6,167 nucleotides of DNA from an uncultured Francisella sp. Its GTDB lineage: Bacteria; Pseudomonadota; Gammaproteobacteria; Burkholderiales; Neisseriaceae. The stretch is taken from positions 1-6,167 of the forward strand of contig CAJPTP010000066.1 in NCBI GenBank assembly GCA_905373555.1, given 5' to 3'. The notes below the pieces were generated by a model, which made no database searches, was not told the origin of the DNA, and worked only from the letters and a program-made list of their open reading frames with translations. The translations under genes were made by a program, and so were the position numbers. Positions 1 to 6,015 of this stretch are shown here, piece after piece (the first letter of the stretch is position 1; each line of letters opens with the position of its first letter).

Positions 1-187
1 CCCCCTTCGTCCCCCGCCCGTTTCATCCTTTTAACCCCTTCCGCCTTCGCCCCATTCCGACCCTTGTCGCCGCGCGCGCCCTTGCCCTTCTCAACCCGCC
101 AACTGCCTGCGGACCGTTCTTTCCTTACTTTTTCCCCGACCGATCCGTGCGCCCGGCTCGAATCGAGCGCTGGGCGAAACCCCGGAG
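1..187. other. Non-coding stretch beyond the cluster terminator
   Basis: I see no supported gene here. The plus strand is strongly C/T-rich, so the minus strand is purine-rich. A quasi-palindrome, GCTCGA-A-TCGAGC, lies at 156-168. A minus-strand ATG at 24-26 with GGAAGGGG eight bases upstream could open a gene leaving the window, but only eight codons (MKRAGDEG) are visible, which is too few to call. Confidence 0.4.
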
Positions 188-220
188 AAAAAAAGCCGAT
201 AGCGGGAAAAGCGAATCGGC
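188..220 (-). terminator. Rho-independent terminator after the distal lgt
   Basis: Read on the minus strand, GCCGAT (215-220) and ATCGGC (195-200) form a 6-bp stem with a 14-base loop, followed directly by seven T (188-194). It lies 17 bases past the lgt stop codon and probably ends the whole gene cluster. The stem is short, but the T tract is uninterrupted. Confidence 0.75.
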
Positions 221-237
221 CCGCGCAGGCGGCCGTT

Positions 238-1302
238 TCAAGGCCGCCCATCGCCGTCGGGGCTCGGCCCGCCCTTCCCGCCGTCCTTGCCGTCTTTGAC
301 GTCTTTCTTGTCGCCGACCGGGGCCTTGCCGCCTCGAGACGCCTCGGCCTCGGCTTGGGCCTTGGCGCGGACAATGCCGTCGAGAATCGAGCCCGAGCCC
401 GCCAAGGGATCCTCCTCAAGCGCGCCGGGCTCGCTTTTGCGGGATGCGGCGAGCAACATGGCGGCGCCCGCCAAGGCCATGGGCAGGCTCAGCCATTGAC
501 CCATGGACATGCCCAAGCCCAAAATCCCCAAAAAGTCGTCGGGCTGGCGGGCAAACTCGATGAAAAAGCGAAAACAACCGTACAGAGCCAAACACAGGCC
601 GAAAGTTTGCAGCCGCTTGCGCGGCTTGGAGGAGAACCACAGCAAAACGGCGGTCAACACCAAGCCCTCGAAAAAAGCCTCGTAAAGCTGGGATGGGTGG
701 CGCGGCAGCAGGCCGTAGCTTTCCCAAGCCCGGCGCAGACTCTCGGGCAGCGCATCGCCCATGGCCGCGACGTAGGCCCGGTCCTCCAAATGCGCCCGGG
801 GAAAGCCCATCGCCAATGGCCAATCGGCCGCCACCCGGCCCCACAGCTCCCCGTTGACGTAATTGCCCAAGCGCCCGAAAAACAGCCCGGGAACCATCAA
901 CGGCGCCTCGAAGTCGGCGACGTCGGCAAAGGAATAACCCTGCCTGCGGGCAAAGGCCCAGCCCGCGACGATCACGCCCAGCAACCCGCCGTGAAAGCTC
1001 ATTCCGCCTTTTTGCAGCATCAATATTTCCAACGGATGGGAAAGAAAAAAGCCGGGTTTGTAAAACAGGCAGTAACCCAAGCGGCCGCCGATCACAACCC
1101 CCAGCATGCCCCAATAAAACAGCAAATCCAGCTGCTCCGAATCGAAGCCTTTCATGCCCCGCGGAATCACCCCCTTGGCCACGCGGCGGCGCGCCAGAAA
1201 CAAAAACGCGAAAAAGCCCGCCACATAGCCCAAGGCGTACCAGTGAATCTTCAGCGGCCCCATGGCCAAGGCGACGGGGTCGTACCCTGGATGGATGTAC
1301 AT
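238..1302 (-). CDS. lgt: Prolipoprotein diacylglyceryl transferase (second copy of the tandem pair)
   Basis: This 354-residue inner-membrane enzyme transfers the diacylglyceryl group of phosphatidylglycerol to the lipobox cysteine of prolipoproteins, the first step of lipoprotein maturation. The family core spans about residues 1-288, close to the usual 260-300. Visible motifs are HWY (Tyr22), GGMSFHGG (His104), the signature FGRLGNYVNGELWG (Arg144, Asn147, Glu152), LLPRHPSQLYE (199-208) and YGCFRFFIEF (Tyr241, Arg245, Glu249). These match residues known to be important in E. coli Lgt (Tyr26, His103, Arg143, Asn146, Glu151, Tyr235, Arg239, Glu243), so the copy looks active. Several hydrophobic segments fit the seven-helix fold. 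Residues ~289-354 form a hydrophilic tail rich in Lys, Asp and Gly, cytoplasmic if the topology is normal. The ATG has GGGAG ten bases upstream and the family N-terminus starts right there. It lies 192 bases downstream of another lgt, with a terminator-like hairpin in between, and is followed by a terminator. Confidence 0.96.
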   Translation of the reverse strand: MYIHPGYDPVALAMGPLKIHWYALGYVAGFFAFLFLARRRVAKGVIPRGMKGFDSEQLDLLFYWGMLGVVIGGRLGYCLFYKPGFFLSHPLEILMLQKGGMSFHGGLLGVIVAGWAFARRQGYSFADVADFEAPLMVPGLFFGRLGNYVNGELWGRVAADWPLAMGFPRAHLEDRAYVAAMGDALPESLRRAWESYGLLPRHPSQLYEAFFEGLVLTAVLLWFSSKPRKRLQTFGLCLALYGCFRFFIEFARQPDDFLGILGLGMSMGQWLSLPMALAGAAMLLAASRKSEPGALEEDPLAGSGSILDGIVRAKAQAEAEASRGGKAPVGDKKDVKDGKDGGKGGPSPDGDGRP

Positions 1303-1344
1303 AAGCGCCTAACTCCCGCAGCAATCCATGCCTGCGACAACAGC

Positions 1345-1372
1345 GCGGGTTGGCGCGGCGCGCCCAACCCGC
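1345..1372 (-). repeat. Inverted repeat between the two lgt genes
   Basis: A perfect 9-bp inverted repeat, GCGGGTTGG (1345-1353) and CCAACCCGC (1364-1372), encloses a 10-base GC loop. In the transcript it comes immediately after the T8 of the intergenic terminator and ends 42 bases before the lgt start codon. It could cap or structure the 5' end of the distal lgt message. Its function is unknown. Confidence 0.6.
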
Positions 1373-1418
1373 AAAAAAAACAGAAGGCATGCCCCGGCCC
1401 AAGCCGAAGGCATGCCCT
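1373..1418 (-). terminator. Rho-independent terminator between the two lgt genes
   Basis: On the minus strand two copies of GGCATGCC (1409-1416 and 1386-1393) pair as an 8-bp stem, extendable by one G-U and one A-U pair. CGGC/GCCG can pair again inside the loop. The hairpin is followed by TTCTG and then eight T (1373-1380). Because GGCATGCC is itself palindromic, the same bases also form a 12-base direct repeat, GAAGGCATGCCC, at 1383-1394 and 1406-1417. Termination here would uncouple the distal lgt from the upstream genes. I see no convincing separate promoter for it, so partial read-through is likely. Confidence 0.75.
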
Positions 1419-1465
1419 TTTGCTGGCGAAACGGCGCCAAGCCGCGCGGCGCGCGGCGCCGAATC

Positions 1466-1494
1466 GCCCGGCGCGCCGACTCCAAACGCCGGGC
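1466..1494 (-). repeat. Inverted repeat abutting the stop codon of the proximal lgt
   Basis: A perfect 8-bp inverted repeat, GCCCGGCG (1466-1473) and CGCCGGGC (1487-1494), has a 13-base loop and starts right after the TGA stop. No T tract follows, so it is not an intrinsic terminator by itself. A 3'-end stabilising hairpin or a ribosome-release structure is possible. Another CGGCGCC inverted repeat lies beside it, at about 1432-1461. Confidence 0.6.
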
Positions 1495-2937
1495 TCAGGA
1501 TTTGCCGCGATCGTTCGATTGCGGCGGCTCGCCGCCGCCATTGTCGGTTGAGCCCGAAGCGCCGCCCGTCTTGGGCTGCGCCCGGTCTTGGCTTCGAGGG
1601 GCGCGGGCTTCGGGCCGGGCGGGCTTCGCCGCGGCCTTGGGCGCGCCGTTTGGGCCGCCGTTGCCCTCGGCGGGGCGCTTTTTGCGCCGGCGCCGCTTTT
1701 TGCCCGCCCCGGCGCCGGGGCGGGCAAAGCCCGAAGGCGCGGAGGAAGAGGAAGGGGATGGAGAAGAGGGAGAGGAGGCGGCCGAGGCGGCGCCGGACGC
1801 GCAGCCCGCGCCGTCTTGATCGCTTGACGGGCGGCAGGGCTCGCCGTCCGGGGCCGTTTTCCGGCCGTCGGGCCGCTCAGCGCCGCCGTTTTGGCCCGGG
1901 GCTTTTTGATCGCCGCCCTTTGGGCGCGCTTTGCCCTCGGGGGCGTCGCCCGAAGGCGCATTGGGATCGGGCTTCGCCGCGTTCCCGCCGCTCGCCGCCC
2001 GGGAACCCAAGGCAGAGAGGGGGGCGGGCGCGCCCTCCCCCGCTTGGGCCCACTCGGGTGAGGGCTTTTTGTTTTTGAGCGACCAACACAGCAGAACGAC
2101 GCCCGCGGCCGCCATGGGAACGCTCAGCCATTGGCCCCTCGACATCCCCAAAAAGCGCAGGCCCAAGTACCAATCGGGCTCGCGCGCGAACTCCGCGCAA
2201 AAGCGAAAGGCGCCGTAAAAAATGAGAAACATCGCCGAGTTGAAGCCCAGCAGCCTTTTTTTGGAGAAAAACGCCATCAGGGCGAACAAAACGACGCCTT
2301 CCAAGGCGAACTCATACAGGGTCGAAGGGTGGCGCGGCAGCATGCCCGTTTGGGCGTAAGCGGCCAACGCCTCGGCCCCGGGGCGCAAAGACTCGGGAAC
2401 GGAAGCGGGGTTCGCGGCCAGCAGCGAGTCGGCGACTTCGGCCGAGGGAAAGCCCACCGCCCAAAAAGCGCTGGGGTCGGTTACCCGGCCCCACAGCTCG
2501 CCGTTGACGAAGTTGGCCAAGCGGCCCAAGCCCAAGCCCACGGGGGCCATCGGGGCGATGAAATCCAAGGCGGCCAAGGGGTTGATCCCGCGTCGGCGGC
2601 AATACAGCCAACACACCAAAAGCGAGCCCAAAAAGCCGCCGTGAAAGCTCATCCCGCCCTTCCACACCTTGAAAATTTCGGATGGATGGGAGAAATAGAA
2701 GTCCGGCTGATAAAACAGGACGATGCCCAAGCGGCCGCCCAGCAAAATGCCCAAAACGCCCCAAGTCATCATGCGCTCGAAGTCGTCGGCGCTCATGGGC
2801 GAGCGCCCCGCCTTGGCCAGCCGACCGCCCGCCCACAGGCAATACACGACGCCCGCGACGTAAGCCAAGCCGTACCAGCGCACGGCGGCGGGCCCGACGG
2901 AAAACGCCACGGGGTCGAATTGCGGCAATGCGATCAT
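1495..2937 (-). CDS. lgt: Prolipoprotein diacylglyceryl transferase with long disordered C-terminal tail
   Basis: This 480-residue protein has an Lgt core in residues ~1-288 and a family-atypical tail of about 190 residues. Core motifs are RWYG (Tyr22), GGMSFHGG (His99), GLGRLANFVNGELWG (Arg139, Asn142, Glu147), MLPRHPSTLYE (199-209) and YGAFRFCAEF (Tyr241, Arg245, Glu249). All positions known to matter in E. coli Lgt are kept. It should transfer diacylglycerol from phosphatidylglycerol to lipobox cysteines at the inner membrane. The tail (~290-480) is predicted disordered: Ala/Gly/Pro/charged stretches, a Ser/Pro block (381-402), a polybasic run KKRRRRKKR (413-421) and a Gly/Asn/Pro end. With normal Lgt topology it would be cytoplasmic. 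The ATG starts one base after the upstream mtaD stop (TGACATG), with GAGG eleven bases upstream inside mtaD, which implies an operon and translational coupling. A perfect 30-bp palindrome lies in the tail-coding part. Confidence 0.95.
   Translation of the reverse strand: MIALPQFDPVAFSVGPAAVRWYGLAYVAGVVYCLWAGGRLAKAGRSPMSADDFERMMTWGVLGILLGGRLGIVLFYQPDFYFSHPSEIFKVWKGGMSFHGGFLGSLLVCWLYCRRRGINPLAALDFIAPMAPVGLGLGRLANFVNGELWGRVTDPSAFWAVGFPSAEVADSLLAANPASVPESLRPGAEALAAYAQTGMLPRHPSTLYEFALEGVVLFALMAFFSKKRLLGFNSAMFLIFYGAFRFCAEFAREPDWYLGLRFLGMSRGQWLSVPMAAAGVVLLCWSLKNKKPSPEWAQAGEGAPAPLSALGSRAASGGNAAKPDPNAPSGDAPEGKARPKGGDQKAPGQNGGAERPDGRKTAPDGEPCRPSSDQDGAGCASGAASAASSPSSPSPSSSSAPSGFARPGAGAGKKRRRRKKRPAEGNGGPNGAPKAAAKPARPEARAPRSQDRAQPKTGGASGSTDNGGGEPPQSNDRGKS
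1699..1728. repeat. Perfect 30-bp palindrome inside the lgt tail-coding region
   Basis: The arm TTTGCCCGCCCCGGC (1699-1713) is followed without spacer by its exact reverse complement (1714-1728). Read as minus-strand codons it encodes FARPGAGAGK, around residues 404-413 of the tailed Lgt. No T tract follows on either strand, so it does not look like a terminator. In RNA it could form a stem of about 13 bp with a 4-base loop, and in DNA a cruciform. Confidence 0.85.
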
Positions 2938-2938
2938 G

Positions 2939-4348
2939 TCAGGCGGACCCTCGCTGCGAGTCCGACTTCGGCCCGCTTGCGGCGCAGCGCGCGGCCTTGT
3001 CGGCGGAAAGCCTCTCTTGCCAGACGTCGGCGATTCCCTCGATGTAGCCTTCGGGAACGCGCGTCAGCCTGCGCCCCTCGACCACCCTTTCGCCCGACAC
3101 CCACACATCGGTGACGTCGGAGCGGTCTGCGGCGTAAACCAAATGGCTCACGGGGTCGAACAGGGGGCGGGCGCCCAAGGAGCCGCAGTCGACCGCGATC
3201 AGGTCGGCGCGCTTGCCCTCCTCGATCGAGCCGATCAATTTGTCCCAATGCATCGCCTTGGCGCCGTTGATTGTGCCCATTTCCAAAGTTTCGTAGGCGC
3301 CCAAGGCCAAGGGATCGCCCGTCGAGCCCTTGGCAATCAATGACGCGAGCCGAAGCTCCGAGAACATGTCCTGCTTGTTGTTCGAAGCGGCGCCGTCGGT
3401 GCCCACGCCCACGTTCACGCCCGCCTTGAGCAAATCGCGCGTCCTGCAAAAGCCCGAGGCGAGCTTCATGTTCGACGCGGGGCTGTGCGCCACGGACACG
3501 CCCCGATCCTTGGCCAAGGCGATTTCCTCGTCGGTCAGGCGCACCATGTGGGCGGCGATCAAGCGATCGGACAAAATCCCGAGCCGGTCGAGCCGCTCAA
3601 GCGGGCGAACGCCATATTGCTCGACGCTTTGATCGATCTCGTCTTGGGTTTCGTGGATGTGGCAATGAATCAGCATGTCGTACTTTTCGGCCGCGGCGAG
3701 CACTTTTTTGAAGGTTTCGTCGGACACCGTGTACGGGGCGTGGGGCGCGAGGATGAATTTCAGCCTCTCCTCGCCCATGAAGGGCACCTCGGTGTCCAAG
3801 GCCTTTTTGAGAAAATCGTCGGCGTCTTTGGCGTAGCCGTTGGCAAACTCCATGATCGAGCAGCCAATGCCCGCCCGAATCCCCAACAGCGCCGCCGCCT
3901 TGCACACGCCCGCGTGGAAAAAGTACATGTCGTTGACGGTCGTGACGCCGCCCAGCAGCATCTCGCCCATCGCGATCAAGCTGCCGTGGACGACGAACTC
4001 CAGGCCCACGTGCTTGCGCTCCAGCGGCCAAATGTTGTCGTTGAGCCACTCCTTGAGCCGAAGGTCGTCGGCGAAGCCCCGGAACAAAGACATCGCGCAG
4101 TGGGCATGCAAATTGATCAGCCCGGGCATCAAAATGGAGTTTTTCAGATTCAGCGTCTCGACGCCCGAGCGCGCCAAAGCGTCGGCCTGCTCGCCCGTGA
4201 GGATCTTGGCGATGTTGCGCCCTTGGATCAAAACGCCCGCGTCGCGCAGCGTCTCGCCTTTTTTGGCCATCGTCACGACATAGGGGGCCCGAACCAGCAA
4301 GCCCTCGGGCTTGGCTTCGCCCAAGGCGCCGCCGTTGTTCCTGTCCAT
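2939..4348 (-). CDS. mtaD: TRZ/ATZ-type amidohydrolase, probable 5'-methylthioadenosine/S-adenosylhomocysteine deaminase
   Basis: This is a cytosolic metal-dependent amidohydrolase of about 469 residues. By family it deaminates 5'-methylthioadenosine and S-adenosylhomocysteine to the inosyl forms, feeding methionine/SAM by-product salvage. Related members deaminate other adenosine derivatives or s-triazines, so the substrate is inferred. Counting from this start, the metal site is complete: PGLINLHAHCAMSLFRG (His81, His83), LAPHAPYTVS, HCHIHET (His230, catalytic Glu233), AAHMVRL (His267) and GTDGAASNN (Asp318). NMYFF-like (NDMYFF) and HSPASNMKLASG motifs are also typical. Length is a little above the usual 430-450 because of a polar C-terminal end (SGPKSDSQRGSA). 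I chose the ATG at 4348 because GGGGA lies eight bases upstream. An ATG at 4363 is the alternative, and a TTG at 4396 is unlikely because it falls in the terminator. Its stop is one base from the lgt start. A terminator and a possible promoter lie just upstream. Confidence 0.92.
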   Translation of the reverse strand: MDRNNGGALGEAKPEGLLVRAPYVVTMAKKGETLRDAGVLIQGRNIAKILTGEQADALARSGVETLNLKNSILMPGLINLHAHCAMSLFRGFADDLRLKEWLNDNIWPLERKHVGLEFVVHGSLIAMGEMLLGGVTTVNDMYFFHAGVCKAAALLGIRAGIGCSIMEFANGYAKDADDFLKKALDTEVPFMGEERLKFILAPHAPYTVSDETFKKVLAAAEKYDMLIHCHIHETQDEIDQSVEQYGVRPLERLDRLGILSDRLIAAHMVRLTDEEIALAKDRGVSVAHSPASNMKLASGFCRTRDLLKAGVNVGVGTDGAASNNKQDMFSELRLASLIAKGSTGDPLALGAYETLEMGTINGAKAMHWDKLIGSIEEGKRADLIAVDCGSLGARPLFDPVSHLVYAADRSDVTDVWVSGERVVEGRRLTRVPEGYIEGIADVWQERLSADKAARCAASGPKSDSQRGSA

Positions 4349-4394
4349 ACCCTGTTTCCCCATCGTTGAGCCCGCCCGAGCCGTCGGGCGGCGC

Positions 4395-4422
4395 AAAAAC
4401 GAAAAAGCCGCGCGGGAGCGGC
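4395..4422 (-). terminator. Rho-independent terminator upstream of mtaD
   Basis: On the minus strand GCCGC (4418-4422), a 6-base loop and GCGGC (4407-4411) form a compact GC hairpin. It is followed by TTTTTCGTTTTT (4395-4406). It should end the transcript of the M14-like gene, whose stop is about 108 bases earlier. A distal upstream segment, AAAAAAGCCGCGGG (4481-4494), could pair instead with the terminator's downstream arm plus T tract, offering an alternative fold. Confidence 0.65.
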
Positions 4423-4431
4423 AAACGGTCT

Positions 4432-4461
4432 ATTATCACGCAAGTCGGCGGCCGTTGCGAA
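4432..4461 (-). promoter_or_regulatory. Candidate promoter for the mtaD-lgt transcript
   Basis: On the minus strand TTCGCA (4456-4461) and GATAAT (4432-4437) are separated by 18 bases. The -10 is good (5 of 6 to TATAAT) and the -35 is weak. The start point would fall near 4425, so the transcript would open directly with the 4407-4422 hairpin. The AT-rich -10 stands out in a very GC-rich gap. This rests on pattern matching only. Confidence 0.35.
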
Positions 4462-4465
4462 CGGC
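4451..4465. repeat. Short inverted repeat between the M14-like gene and mtaD
   Basis: GCCGTT (4451-4456) and AACGGC (4460-4465) flank a 3-base spacer. It overlaps the -35 element of the candidate promoter, so it could be an operator. It could equally be a chance hairpin in GC-rich DNA. Confidence 0.3.
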
Positions 4466-4529
4466 GCGGGATCGGCCAAGCCCGCGGCTTTTTTCAATCG
4501 GCCCGGCGCGCCGTTTCGACCCCATGCGA

Positions 4530-5775
4530 TCAAGCGATGGGGGAGCCGCCCCGCCGCCCGTCGGCGTCCATTTGAGTCAGCGCCCGCAAAATCGGGTTGA
4601 GGGCGCTCTCCCCCAGCCGCAAGGCGCGCTGGCCGGACCAGCCGTAGTCCTCGTCGGGCAGCAGCGCGTTGTCCTTGAACGGCATCGTGATCCCCAAGGC
4701 CAACGCGCCCAGCTTTTCGGCCGCCCATCGCCCCCCCAAGCCGTTTTCGCGCGCGCCCCGCGCCCCGAGTCGCCCCCGCGGCCGAGCCCAAAGCCGCGCC
4801 CCAAGCCGAACCCAAAGGCGAGGCCGGATCCATCCCGTCGCCCGCGCCCCTTTGCGCGGCGCTCAAGGCTTGGGCGGTCGAGCCCGACACATCCGGGCAC
4901 TCGAAGCGAAGCGACCGCTCAAAAAGCTCGGCGTAACGATCCGCCCCGCCCGCGAAACCGTCCAGGCAAACATAGGGCAAGCTCTCGTCGCCGTCGACGA
5001 ACAGCGCGACGTCGGCGCCGCGCTGCGCCATGGCGCGCTTCAACCCCTCGATTTCGGGCGCGTTTTGCGCGCCTTCCCCCCAACTGCGGGCCAAGTCGGC
5101 GCCCAAAGGATTGCGCAGCGACAGCCCCATCGCCGCCCCGTCGGGGCAAACGCAAGGCGCGACGTAGAAAGTCGCCAGATCCAGCAAGCGGCGGCTCATC
5201 GAGTCATGCCAATCCGAAAGACGGCGCAAGAAGCCCTCCGCGAACCATTCGGCCATCGCGTGCGACGGGCGCTGGCGCGCGATCACCCAGACCTTGAAGT
5301 CGCTTTCGGCTTGATTGCCCAAAGTCACCAAATCCACGCCGCGGCCATCCGGCCCGCGCGCGACGCAATCGACCGAGCACAGGCCGCTGCCCTGGATCTC
5401 GCCGATCAAATCCAGATGCGACTCGTAGCCGTACGGCTCGAACGCGGCGCAAAAAAAGCTGTTGCCCAACGGCTCGCAACGAATCACGAACTCATCGCCC
5501 TCAAGGCGGCCCGGAACCCTGAACCACTCTTTGCGGTCGTAGCTGCACACGGCCTTCGCGCCATCCCAAGCGCCCGGATGGGCGCTGCGGCCCAAGCCCG
5601 CGATGCGCAGCTCGACATCCAAAAAAGCGGCCCCTTCGAGGCGAAAGCAATACCACTGCCCGGGGCCGCCGCGGGGGTCGGGGGACAGCTCCACCCGCAC
5701 GGGGCCGGAGTCCGCGTCAAACGCCGCGGGGCCGGAAATCGAGCCGCCGTCGAAATCGGAGCTGACGTAAATCAT
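4530..5775 (-). pseudogene. M14 (cytosolic carboxypeptidase-type) peptidase homolog, active site lost and frameshifted
   Basis: The protein resembles bacterial M14 cytosolic carboxypeptidases (PaCCP/Nna1-like). Residues ~1-125 match the N-terminal beta-sandwich domain (SDFDGGSI, WYCFRLEG, YDRKEWFRVP, FEPYGYESHLDLI). The peptidase domain follows, but its key residues differ. The family's HPGE zinc motif reads RPSH (ARQRPSHAMAEW, 166-177). LNREW reads LARSW, keeping the Arg. The third zinc His of HGDE is Asp261 (FVDGDESLPYV). The catalytic Glu of TLEMPFKD is replaced (GITMPFKDN). Hydrolysis is therefore not expected. The conserved C-terminal part (WAAEKLGALALG, MPFKDNALLPD, YGWSGQRALRLGESALNPIL) lies in a different frame and stops at 4530, so an extra base has entered around 4731-4780, for example in G7 at 4731-4737. 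Without correction the frame stays open to 4273 with an unrelated tail overlapping mtaD. AGGAGG five bases before the ATG supports the start. It could be a decaying gene or a sequencing error on a pseudoenzyme. Confidence 0.75.
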
Positions 5776-5780
5776 GGGAG

Positions 5781-5786
5781 CCTCCT
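5781..5786 (-). promoter_or_regulatory. Strong ribosome binding site of the M14-like gene
   Basis: AGGAGG on the minus strand, five bases before the ATG at 5775, is the best Shine-Dalgarno sequence in the window. It fixes the start, and its integrity suggests that translation initiation has been maintained. Confidence 0.8.
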
Positions 5787-5873
5787 AGCGCGAAGGGAAC
5801 AAAAGCCCGTCGCAGCGCCATTGTACAAGACTTGGCGCCCTCCCCGCTTTCGCCCCTTGGTCGACCGGCCCGG

Positions 5874-5905
5874 AAAAAGGCCGGCGGCGAAAAGGCGGCG
5901 CCGGC
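5874..5905 (-). terminator. Terminator-like hairpin in the leader of the M14-like gene
   Basis: On the minus strand GCCGGCG (5899-5905) and CGCCGGC (5880-5886) form a 7-bp GC stem with a 12-base loop, followed by C and five T (5874-5878). It overlaps a perfect 16-bp palindrome, GCGGCGCCGGCGCCGC (5895-5910), which offers a competing fold. It may end an upstream transcript or attenuate the M14-like gene, whose start is about 100 bases further on. Confidence 0.4.
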
Positions 5906-5946
5906 GCCGCAACAAGAACCATCCCCATGCCATCCTTGGGCGAGCG

Positions 5947-5976
5947 GAACTGAACGAACTGAACGAACTGAACGAA
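5947..5976. repeat. 9-nt tandem repeat (GAACTGAAC, 3.3 copies)
   Basis: Three exact copies of GAACTGAAC (5947-5955, 5956-5964, 5965-5973) are followed by a partial GAA. A run of ten A (5983-5992) lies seven bases further on. It sits in the gene-free leader about 170-200 bases upstream of the M14-like start codon. Such arrays vary in copy number by slippage. No function is evident. Confidence 0.85.
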
Positions 5977-6015
5977 GAACAGAAAAAAAAAACAAGGGGA
6001 TGTATGCGAGAAGTG

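Noticed and set aside
1..26. Start of a further minus-strand gene (MKRAGDEG)
   Set aside because: There is an ATG with a possible ribosome binding site, but only eight codons are in the window.
64..1551. Long plus-strand open frame opposite the distal lgt
   Set aside because: Its translation is Gln/Ala/Arg/Pro-rich with no recognisable motif, and it lies antisense to an unambiguous lgt. GC-rich codon bias creates such mirror frames.
2131..3114. Plus-strand open frame opposite the tailed lgt and the mtaD end
   Set aside because: It has no family motif and low-complexity composition, and it spans the junction of two real minus-strand genes.
4273..4529. C-terminal extension of the M14-like protein into mtaD
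   Set aside because: The uncorrected frame stays open here only by chance. The conserved M14 C-terminus lies in another frame ending at 4530, and the extension is an out-of-frame reading of the gap and of mtaD.
5937..5992. CRISPR-like repeats
   Set aside because: The 9-nt units are contiguous without spacers, so this is a simple tandem repeat.
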